Source: Bacteroidota bacterium (GTDB taxonomy: Bacteria > Bacteroidota > Bacteroidia > CAILMK01). Taken from it: a DNA stretch of 26,463 bases. This document shows positions 1 through 5,497 of the stretch, in pieces. Both the position numbers and the translations under genes were made by a program. How positions within the stretch are numbered: the stretch's first letter is position 1; every line of letters starts with the position of its first letter. Location: NCBI GenBank assembly GCA_013287095.1, contig JABDEJ010000027.1, positions 1 through 26,463 on the forward strand. Reading direction: 5' to 3'. The notes beneath the pieces are model-generated. The model was not told the origin of the DNA, did not search any database, and saw nothing but the letters and a program-made list of their open reading frames with translations.

Positions 1-1
1 C

Positions 2-127
2 TTTGGGGCCGGAACTTATACCGATGCATTTGATGCAAACAAATACCGTGCAGCAGAAGGGGTTTACTACCTGAAGATGTACATAAACAACATGTATTAT
101 ACCACTAAGATCGTGAATGTGAAATAG
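2..127 (+). CDS. C-terminal end of a type IX secretion system cargo protein (partial)
   Basis: Only the last 41 codons are in the window; the frame is open from base 2 to the TAG at 125-127. The peptide contains FDANKYRAAEGVYYLKMY and ends YTTKIVNVK. This matches the type A sorting tail of T9SS-exported proteins, where a GVYYLK strand is followed by a short basic end. In the known pathway this domain directs the protein across the outer membrane and is then cleaved or anchored. The functional part of the protein lies upstream and cannot be judged. No partner gene follows; the next 460 bases are non-coding. Confidence 0.8.
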   Translation, partial: FGAGTYTDAFDANKYRAAEGVYYLKMYINNMYYTTKIVNVK

Positions 128-133
128 GATAAG

Positions 134-162
134 ATGTTCCACTTTTTCAAAAATTGGAACAT
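134..162. terminator. 29-bp near-perfect palindrome, possible terminator
   Basis: ATGTTCCA at 134-141 pairs with TGGAACAT at 155-162. The inner TTTTT/AAAAA pairs continue the stem to a single central base at 148, with one mismatch (142/154). It begins 7 bases after the stop of the T9SS cargo gene, so it is a reasonable transcript end. There is no strong U tract after it, which makes a classical rho-independent terminator uncertain. Confidence 0.45.
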
Positions 163-308
163 TTGAAAACCTTAAAATAGAAGTCTAAGTTGATTGATAA
201 TGAGCAAAGGCGGGTAGAGATACCTGCCTTCGTTTGTTTTGCCCTGACCCTACCGCCTGCCGCCTTAGCTTTAGCGGTGGCGCAAAGGGAATATAAGCTT
301 TGTCTCAC

Positions 309-430
309 CCATAGCCCTGACCCTAAAGGGAACCTATGATTGCTCTTTTCAGATTTTCTTTCTGTGTCTTTATACGAAACAAATATCATAGAAAGCTCAT
401 CGATAGTTCCCTTTAGGGTCAGGGCTATGG
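309..430. repeat. 25-bp perfect inverted repeat with 72-bp spacer
   Basis: Bases 309-333 and 406-430 are exact reverse complements (25 of 25). The arm begins CCATAGCCCTGACCCTAAAG. Inside, CTATGAT at 334-340 can also pair with ATCATAG at 385-391, so the fold could extend. An 11-base part of the arm, GCCCTGACCCT, also occurs directly at 241-251. The stretch lies in the gene-free gap 128-591. It has no convincing ORF and no recognisable transposase, so a MITE-like or structured-RNA element is possible. Confidence 0.8.
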
Positions 431-439
431 CCAATTCCT

Positions 440-509
440 CGGTCTGTGTCCTCACAGACCGAAATCACAACGAGATGATTACGAGTGGTCTGTGGGGACA
501 CAGACCACG
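440..509. repeat. Pair of related self-complementary hairpins (REP-like)
   Basis: Bases 440-461 form a hairpin with arms CGGTCTGTG/CACAGACCG and loop TCCT. Bases 486-508 hold GTGGTCTGTG/CACAGACCAC with loop GGGA. The two hairpin cores, 441-460 and 487-506, are also reverse complements of each other at 19 of 20 positions. A pair of adjacent small hairpins in inverted orientation is the usual form of REP-type intergenic repeats. A terminator role is less likely because there is no U tract and no gene ends nearby. Confidence 0.7.
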
Positions 510-572
510 GACGTCTTAACTTAATATATGTTAAAAAATGAATACTTCTTTCTCCATGAAAAATTACGGCAC

Positions 573-580
573 TATATTTG
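573..580 (+). promoter_or_regulatory. -7 box for the thioredoxin operon
   Basis: TATATTTG is a full match to the Bacteroidota -7 element TAnnTTTG. It lies 11 bases before the ATG at 592, so the transcript would start only about 5 bases ahead of the start codon. No clear TTTG -33 box is visible at the usual spacing. Confidence 0.5.
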
Positions 581-591
581 GTTGATATTAG

Positions 592-1089
592 ATGTTGAAA
601 CATTTTATTTTAATATTGTGTATTTTCACTGCTGCAAAGGCTGTTGCCCAGCAGAATGTGAGGATGGTGTCATTCGATGATGTCCAAAAACTGATGGACA
701 GACAAACGGATACCACATACGTTATTAATTTCTGGGCAAGCTGGTGCAACCCTTGCGTACATGAACTGCCTAACTTTGTGAAACTGGACAGCATGGACAA
801 GGATAAAAAAGTAAAGGTGTACCTGATGAGCCTTGATTTCCCAAAACAAATAGACACAAAGCTGAAACCATTTGTTGAAAAGAACCGGATTCAGGGGCCT
901 GTATGGTTGTTGAATGCGCCTGATTACAATGCCTGGATTGACAAGGTCGATTCTTCCTGGGATGGTACCATACCTGCGACCCTGGTGATCAACAACAAGC
1001 TAAAAATGAGGAAATTCACTGAAAAGGAACTCACAATGGAAGCCTTGAACAACATGGTTTCACCTTTCGTTAATAAAACAAGTAACTAG
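592..1089 (+). CDS. Exported TlpA/thioredoxin-like disulfide reductase
   Basis: This is a 165-residue protein with a short signal peptide (residues 1-20, ending AVAQ), so it acts in the periplasm. The redox motif NFWASWCNPC places the active-site cysteines at residues 52 and 55. A cis-proline-type TIPATLVIN segment follows further on, as in TlpA/ResA proteins. The usual role is thiol-disulfide exchange, for example in cytochrome c maturation, but the substrate cannot be told here. The start is ATG 592, just after a -7 box. The stop is 28 bases before a second exported redoxin, and both genes share one terminator, so they form an operon. Confidence 0.88.
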   Translation: MLKHFILILCIFTAAKAVAQQNVRMVSFDDVQKLMDRQTDTTYVINFWASWCNPCVHELPNFVKLDSMDKDKKVKVYLMSLDFPKQIDTKLKPFVEKNRIQGPVWLLNAPDYNAWIDKVDSSWDGTIPATLVINNKLKMRKFTEKELTMEALNNMVSPFVNKTSN

Positions 1090-1117
1090 AACATTAAACC
1101 TTTTAAATAACAATTAC

Positions 1118-1762
1118 ATGAAAATCACTGCAAAAAAGATCATTGCCCTCGTGGCAGCTCCGGTTGTAACACTGCTCATGATGACAAGCGCTGTTGCTCC
1201 TAAAGAGGGATACAAAGTAGGCGATAATGCCCGCGATTTTTCCCTGAAAAACATTGACGGATCAATGGTATCCCTTAGCAATTATACCCCTGCAACAAAG
1301 GGCGCTATTGTTATTTTCACATGCAACCATTGTCCTGTAGCACAGGCTTACCAGGACCGCATCATTGCACTGAATAACAAATACCAACCACTTGGCTATC
1401 CGGTAGTTGCCATCAATTCAAACGACTTTAATGCCGTTACGGACGACTCTTATGAAAACATGCAAAAAAGGGCTAAAGAAAAAGGATTTACTTTCCCATA
1501 CCTGTTGGATCAGAGCCAGGAAATAGCCAGCACTTACGGAGCCATGAAAACCCCTCACGTTTATGTTCTTCAAAAAGACGGTAGTGCATTTAAGGTTAAA
1601 TATATAGGCGCTATTGATGATAATAAAGATGATGTAAATGCTGTAACACATAAATATGTAGAAACGGCTGTAAACGAATTGCTTGCCGGCAAACCGGTAA
1701 GCCAGAATTTTACGAAGGCAGTTGGCTGCGGTATCAAATGGAAAACAGCATCGGCTAACTAA
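1118..1762 (+). CDS. Exported redoxin of the CNHCP (PRX_like1) type
   Basis: This 214-residue protein has an N-terminal hydrophobic segment (residues 9-26), probably a signal peptide. The thioredoxin fold begins with GYKVGDNARDFSL. Where thioredoxins have CxxC it carries FTCNHCP, with Cys69 and Cys72. The C-terminal AVGCGIKWK is also characteristic of the AhpC/TSA-related PRX_like1 group. Family members are annotated as peroxiredoxin-like, but few have been tested, so peroxidase versus reductase activity is open. It is the second gene of a two-gene operon with the TlpA-like protein. The pairing suggests a common periplasmic redox task. Confidence 0.85.
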   Translation: MKITAKKIIALVAAPVVTLLMMTSAVAPKEGYKVGDNARDFSLKNIDGSMVSLSNYTPATKGAIVIFTCNHCPVAQAYQDRIIALNNKYQPLGYPVVAINSNDFNAVTDDSYENMQKRAKEKGFTFPYLLDQSQEIASTYGAMKTPHVYVLQKDGSAFKVKYIGAIDDNKDDVNAVTHKYVETAVNELLAGKPVSQNFTKAVGCGIKWKTASAN

Positions 1763-1787
1763 TAAAAAGATAGTTTTAAATCAAAAT

Positions 1788-1822
1788 AAAAAAAGGGCAA
1801 TCCGAAAGGGTTGCCTTTTTTT
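1788..1822 (+). terminator. Rho-independent terminator of the redoxin operon
   Basis: The stem GGCAATCC (1796-1803) pairs with GGGTTGCC (1808-1815) around a GAAA tetraloop, with one G-U pair. It is flanked by an A run upstream and seven T's at 1816-1822. It lies 26 bases after the stop codon and is the clearest terminator in the window. Confidence 0.9.
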
Positions 1823-1927
1823 GTTGGGCAATGTGCGTAAGCCCTGCCCCTACAGGTTTGCTCTTTCGCTTGTTATATCAGGAGATTTCTCTTTCGAAGA
1901 TTTTTTACGTAAACAATTTACTATCAA

Positions 1928-2500
1928 TTAAATAATCTGTGAAAGAATTACTTTCGACAGAATTTCTGCAATCAGAAATGAACCTATAAAACTCCACGCT
2001 GCTTTCGGCCCTTTTAAATTGGCTGATAGAGAATAAGCGTTATACATCAATGCCACGGTCCACACGGTTAATGGTATGATCAATAATGATAATAAAACGA
2101 GCCTCATAATTAAATTGGGGTCAGAGAGAAGGGAATTCAAAAAGTTTTGAGTATCACCACTATGGTGCGGCATAAGCATACTCACAAGCACAGCAAACAG
2201 CATTGGATACCTGGCAAGGGCACTGGTACCTGCTACATCTATAAACCTGACAGAAGATACCGAGAAACTGCGCCCAAAAATATAAAGCGGCAAGGCAAGA
2301 CAAAGCCAGTCAATGACCGGTTCAATAAAGTACAAATAAGATGGAGAGCCTTCCTTGCCCTGATGAATATCGATCACCCCGTCTAAATGCCAATCGGTGA
2401 GCATGCAAACAATTGCCGTAATCAGCATAGCGCCAAGTCCCAGGAACAATGCCCTTGTGCCTGCGATAAATTTAAAAGGATTAAACAACCATGTTTTCAT
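1928..2500 (-). CDS. YIP1-like integral membrane protein
   Basis: This 190-residue protein has about five hydrophobic helices: roughly 19-34, 62-78, 92-110, 130-155 and 165-186. A polar loop with DWHLDGVIDIHQG sits after the first. The arrangement and a start such as FNPFKFIAGTRALFLGLGA resemble small YIP1-type membrane proteins; no catalytic motif is visible. Its ATG overlaps the stop of the DUF2089 gene by 4 bases (2497-2500), so translation is probably coupled and the two products likely work together. Function is unknown. No clear terminator follows; the gap to the redoxin terminator is about 100 bases. Confidence 0.65.
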   Translation of the reverse strand: MKTWLFNPFKFIAGTRALFLGLGAMLITAIVCMLTDWHLDGVIDIHQGKEGSPSYLYFIEPVIDWLCLALPLYIFGRSFSVSSVRFIDVAGTSALARYPMLFAVLVSMLMPHHSGDTQNFLNSLLSDPNLIMRLVLLSLLIIPLTVWTVALMYNAYSLSANLKGPKAAWSFIGSFLIAEILSKVILSQII

Positions 2501-2787
2501 TTGGATATTTTTGAAGTGTTTTCAATATCATTAAGCCTTGTTATAATATCATCCAGCATGTTACGGACAGTAGGGTAGCTAAGTTTCATTTTCTCAGCCA
2601 TTAGTTTGAGACTGCCACTGCTTTTTACAAAATCTGTGATAAAAGCTCTGTCGGCGGGTTCAAGCCTTGCCAATGGAGGCAGTTCAAATTCCCCGGTAAC
2701 TTCTGTTTTGCAATGGGCACAAGAAAGGCTCTTCACATTAAGCGGTGAAGAGCAGGACGGACACAAATGAGGTAATTTGTTCAACAT
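2497..2787 (-). CDS. DUF2089 zinc-ribbon / helix-turn-helix protein
   Basis: This 96-residue protein begins with a zinc ribbon: CPSC at residues 9-12 and CAHC at 23-26. FELPPLARLEPADRAFI and a helix-turn-helix (about residues 55-85, containing LSYPTVRNMLDDII) follow. This is the DUF2089 layout. The HTH resembles sigma-region-4 or small regulator HTHs, so a DNA-binding role is likely but unproven. It starts at ATG 2787, with a perfect -7 box TACTTTTG at 2806-2813. It overlaps the downstream membrane-protein gene by 4 bases, giving a regulator/membrane-protein pair that may sense an envelope signal (inference). Confidence 0.85.
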   Translation of the reverse strand: MLNKLPHLCPSCSSPLNVKSLSCAHCKTEVTGEFELPPLARLEPADRAFITDFVKSSGSLKLMAEKMKLSYPTVRNMLDDIITRLNDIENTSKISK

Positions 2788-2805
2788 ATAGTTTATAAGA
2801 GTTCA

Positions 2806-2813
2806 CAAAAGTA
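2806..2813 (-). promoter_or_regulatory. -7 box for the DUF2089 operon
   Basis: On the minus strand this reads TACTTTTG, a full TAnnTTTG match, 18 bases before the ATG at 2787. No clear -33 box is visible in the very AT-rich sequence upstream. Confidence 0.5.
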
Positions 2814-2899
2814 CATTATATTTTAATAATATTTAACAGTAACTAAATTTTATTCAAAAATAGTTCTCATATTTGCAGCCTTATCTAAATATTGCATCC

Positions 2900-4660
2900 A
2901 TGAAAAAAATCGTAGCCTTGTTATTTATGTGCGTTTCCATTACCAGCATGTTTGCCCAAAAGAAGCTTGCGGGCGATTGGCAAGGGCAATTAAGTGTCGG
3001 AGGCACCTCGCTACGGCTTGTTTTTCATATTGTAAAGCAAACTGACGGGCAATATTCCGGCTCAATGGAAAGCCCGGACCAGGGTGCAGGCAGCATCCCA
3101 TTGGATAATGTGGCTGTTAAGGGTGATAGTGTGGTCATACTGATTCATAAGATTCATGGGGGATTTAGCGGACTGCTGCAAAATGATTCAACATTAACTG
3201 GAAACTGGGAGCAAGGGCGTTCAGCACTTCCCCTGATTTTGAAAAAGGGGATAGTTGCTATAAAGGCAAACCCAGTAAGGATAAGTAATTCAACCAGGAA
3301 TATTTCCGGGATATGGGAGGGGAGATTAAATGCAGGCAGCATTTCTTTAAGGCTTAACTTTCATTTCGACAAACAAAAAGACAACAGCTATTCCGGAACC
3401 ATGGACAGCCCCGACCAGGGTGTTATGGGAGTGCCTTGCAAGGACGTGTTCTTAAATGGTGACAGTATTGAGGTTGAGGTAAAAACCGCTATTGGAATGA
3501 AAGGCATGATGACCAATGATAGTATCATTAATGGCGTCTGGAACCAGGGGGGAAAAACCTTTCCGATTGCGATGAAAAAAGTGAAAGAGTTATCGAAAAA
3601 TCCGAACCGCCCGCAAACACCAAAGCCTCCATATAATTATAACAGCGAGGACGTTGAATATGATAATGCAGACAAATCAGTTCATTTTGGCGCGACTTTT
3701 ACCTATCCCAAAGGCTCTGGGCCTTTTCCTACTGCCATTTTGATTACGGGAAGCGGTCAGCAGGACCGCGATGAAACTATTTTCGGACACAAATCTTTCG
3801 CCGTGATTGCAGATTATCTCACCAATAAAGGAATGGCTGTACTTCGGGTTGATGACAGAGGCATGGGCAAGTCAACAGGAGATGTGCTTAATGCCACCAG
3901 CGCGGATTTTGCCAATGATGTGGAAGTTGGATTAGCTTATTTAAAGAACCGGAAAGAAGTTGATCAAAAAAGAATGGGAATGATCGGGCACAGCGAAGGA
4001 GGTCTGATTGCTTCTATCGTTGCTGCACGCGATCATGATATTGATTTTGTGATTATGCTTGCCGGGCCAGGTGTCAAAGGCTCTGATATATTGTTAAAAC
4101 AGACATACGACATTATGTTATCAGATACAGTGCCGGCAGAAGCTGCCAAAGCTTATGATGACATATATAAGCAAATACTTGAGGACTTTATGTCGGGAAA
4201 TGACACTTCAATTATCCGTAAAAAAATCATGTCAGATTTTATCCATTGGAAAGCGGGTCAATCTGGAAAAGCCTTAAATACGCTGAAAATCGGTCTGGAT
4301 AGCAGCAGTGATAAAAAGCTGATCAATACATTTATGAAGGACTTCTCATCCCCCTGGATAAAATATTTTATTGCGGCCGATCCACGGCCACTCATAGAAA
4401 AATTCAGGTGTAAAGTTTTGGCACTTGACGGGAGCAAAGACTTACAGGTGAATGCGGAAATAAACCTGGCAGCAATCAATAAAGCATTGAAAAAGAGCAA
4501 ATCACCCTCTTTTGAAACAAAGGAATTACCAGGATTAAACCATTTATTCCAGCATTGTAATAAATGTACTATTGAAGAATATGCGGAGATAGAGGAAACA
4601 TTTTCTCCTGAAGCCCTGGATATTATGTGGAAATGGCTGGAGAGGAATGAGAAAGAGTAA
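2900..4660 (+). CDS. Secreted alpha/beta hydrolase with duplicated N-terminal domain
   Basis: The 586-residue product starts at ATG 2900 with a signal peptide (residues 1-20, ending SMFAQ). A TTG in frame at 2873 lies inside the probable -7 box CATATTTG (2868-2875), so it is not the start. Two homologous units follow, about 22-116 and 134-227. Both carry W(Q/E)G(Q/R)L, SLRL, YSG(S/T)M(E/D)SPDQG and G(N/V)W(E/N)QG. The hydrolase domain (about 250-580) has ITGSGQQDRDE and DDRGMGKSTG. Its nucleophile elbow is GHSEGG (Ser365), and likely acid and base are Asp514 (GSKD) and His548 (LNHLF). Esterase or peptidase activity outside the cytoplasm is expected; the substrate is unknown. Its stop codon lies inside a 42-bp tandem repeat. 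Confidence 0.87.
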   Translation: MKKIVALLFMCVSITSMFAQKKLAGDWQGQLSVGGTSLRLVFHIVKQTDGQYSGSMESPDQGAGSIPLDNVAVKGDSVVILIHKIHGGFSGLLQNDSTLTGNWEQGRSALPLILKKGIVAIKANPVRISNSTRNISGIWEGRLNAGSISLRLNFHFDKQKDNSYSGTMDSPDQGVMGVPCKDVFLNGDSIEVEVKTAIGMKGMMTNDSIINGVWNQGGKTFPIAMKKVKELSKNPNRPQTPKPPYNYNSEDVEYDNADKSVHFGATFTYPKGSGPFPTAILITGSGQQDRDETIFGHKSFAVIADYLTNKGMAVLRVDDRGMGKSTGDVLNATSADFANDVEVGLAYLKNRKEVDQKRMGMIGHSEGGLIASIVAARDHDIDFVIMLAGPGVKGSDILLKQTYDIMLSDTVPAEAAKAYDDIYKQILEDFMSGNDTSIIRKKIMSDFIHWKAGQSGKALNTLKIGLDSSSDKKLINTFMKDFSSPWIKYFIAADPRPLIEKFRCKVLALDGSKDLQVNAEINLAAINKALKKSKSPSFETKELPGLNHLFQHCNKCTIEEYAEIEETFSPEALDIMWKWLERNEKE

Positions 4661-4770
4661 CAGGAAGAGAAAGAGGGAGGTATAAAGAACGAGAAAGAGT
4701 AACAGAAAGAGAAAGAGGGAGGCATATTGAACGAGAAAGGGTAACAGAAAGAGAAGGAGCGGAGCACAAC
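4645..4770 (+). repeat. Purine-rich 42-bp tandem repeat, three units
   Basis: Units begin at 4645 (GAATGAGAAAGAG), 4687 (GAACGAGAAAGAG) and 4729 (GAACGAGAAAGGG). The period is exactly 42 and the third unit is diverged. The strand is almost all purine. The first unit contains the last codons and TAA of the hydrolase gene. Similar purine tracts recur at 5159-5193 and 21257-21318. Confidence 0.9.
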
Positions 4771-4798
4771 ACTAATGCGTATTCCTGTTTCTCTTTCT
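4764..4798 (+). repeat. 35-bp repeat, copy 1
   Basis: It runs from GCACAACACTA to CTGTTTCTCTTTCT. It matches the copy at 5194-5228 at 29 of 35 positions with no gap and in the same orientation. Its pyrimidine end can fold back on the purine tract just before it (CAGAAAGAGAA), giving a hairpin. The stop codon of the four-helix-bundle gene lies 9 bases downstream. Confidence 0.75.
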
Positions 4799-4806
4799 GA
4801 ATTTTG

Positions 4807-5153
4807 TTATTCCAAATTTTTGATCATTGCATATAGCATTTTTGAAATTTCTTCGTAGCCTGATTTTATTTCCTGATGAAATGCATCCGAAACTTCATTT
4901 TGTGAAAAGAGGAAATCAACTATTGCAACACATTCAAATGTAGAACCTCTGGCATTTATCATAAAACTTCGACGATCTTTATTAGTGACCCTACCACTTC
5001 CTTCGGCAATATTGAGCATGATACTCAGACTCGCTCTGCATATTGATTTTTTAGATATGCAGGGATTTGAGAATTAGAAACCAGTAGTTTATTTACTTTC
5101 TGATGAGAAGTAAATGCTTTTTTGTAAACTTCCAGGTTTTCAAATGGGAACAT
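4807..5153 (-). pseudogene. Four-helix-bundle protein (23S rRNA IVS type), frameshifted
   Basis: The minus strand from ATG 5153 reads MFPFENLEVYKKAF, then continues to LKNQYAERV and a TGA. A second frame continues from about 5037 with RASLSIMLNIAEGSGR, NKDRR and MIKNLE, stopping at 4807. Joined, the two give the usual about 115-residue four-helix-bundle protein. The parts are out of register by exactly one missing base near 5038-5040, where TATGCAGAGCG should carry one more base. Family members are coded by intervening sequences in 23S rRNA genes and by free-standing loci; their role is unclear, with Avd of diversity-generating retroelements a relative. The gene fills the space between the two 35-bp repeat copies. 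A sequencing error could also explain the frameshift. Confidence 0.85.
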
Positions 5154-5193
5154 GCGATAAGAAGAAAGAGTGACACAAAGAGAAAGAGTGAGG

Positions 5194-5228
5194 GCACACC
5201 ACTAGGCCGTTTTACTGTTTCTCTTTCT
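5194..5228 (+). repeat. 35-bp repeat, copy 2
   Basis: It runs from GCACACCACTA to CTGTTTCTCTTTCT and is preceded by the purine tract 5159-5193, so AAAGAGAAAGAG can pair with CTCTTTCTCTTT. It matches copy 1 (4764-4798) at 29 of 35 positions with identical internal spacing. It ends 20 bases from the 3' end of the tRNA-Ser gene. Confidence 0.75.
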
Positions 5229-5247
5229 CTTTCCCTTTGTTTAACTG

Positions 5248-5336
5248 CGGAGAGGGAGGGATTCGAACCCTCGGTACGCTTTAACACGTACAACGGTTTA
5301 GCAAACCGGCCCTTTCGGCCACTCAGGCACCTCTCC
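5248..5336 (-). tRNA. tRNA-Ser(GCT)
   Basis: The minus strand gives a full class II tRNA: acceptor GGAGAGG pairing with CCTCTCC, and discriminator G at 5248. The D region is CCTGAGTGGCCGAAAGGG. The anticodon stem-loop CCGGTTTGCTAAACCG has anticodon GCT at 5300-5302. A long variable arm and the T-arm GGGTTCGAATCCC follow. The 3' CCA is not encoded. A perfect -7 box (TACCTTTG) lies 14 bases upstream. The 3' end faces the repeat-bracketed four-helix-bundle unit. Confidence 0.96.
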
Positions 5337-5349
5337 GTTTTTGGAATGG

Positions 5350-5357
5350 CAAAGGTA
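5350..5357 (-). promoter_or_regulatory. -7 box for tRNA-Ser
   Basis: It reads TACCTTTG on the minus strand, a full TAnnTTTG match. A start about 7 bases downstream would leave a leader of about 7 bases before the mature tRNA 5' end at 5336. Confidence 0.55.
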
Positions 5358-5471
5358 TCTCAATTTCCGGTTATAAGGTATCAACACCTCGAAAAATCTT
5401 ATCAAACACTGAAATCCAATACTTAAACAGTAAGCTTTTTTGTCGCTGACGATAAATATCCGAATTCTTGC

Positions 5472-5479
5472 TAATTTTG
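5472..5479 (+). promoter_or_regulatory. -7 box for the peptide ABC operon
   Basis: TAATTTTG matches TAnnTTTG fully and lies 19 bases before the ATG at 5498, implying a leader of about 12 bases. No -33 box is seen at normal spacing; the nearest TTTG is about 29 bases upstream. Confidence 0.5.
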
Positions 5480-5497
5480 AATCAAACCTTAATAGGA

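Noticed and set aside
2147..2578. Two plus-strand open frames
   Set aside because: They are antisense to the membrane protein and DUF2089 genes, which have clear family motifs and a promoter.
4258..4767. Long minus-strand open frame rich in Ser/Phe/Cys
   Set aside because: It is antisense to the hydrolase gene, and its repetitive start is only the reverse reading of the 42-bp purine repeats.
4645..5240. CRISPR-like array
   Set aside because: The 42-bp units are contiguous without unique spacers, and no cas genes are present.
5093..5426. Open frames on both strands across the tRNA
   Set aside because: They run through the tRNA-Ser gene and purine/pyrimidine tracts; their low-complexity peptides reflect the repeats.
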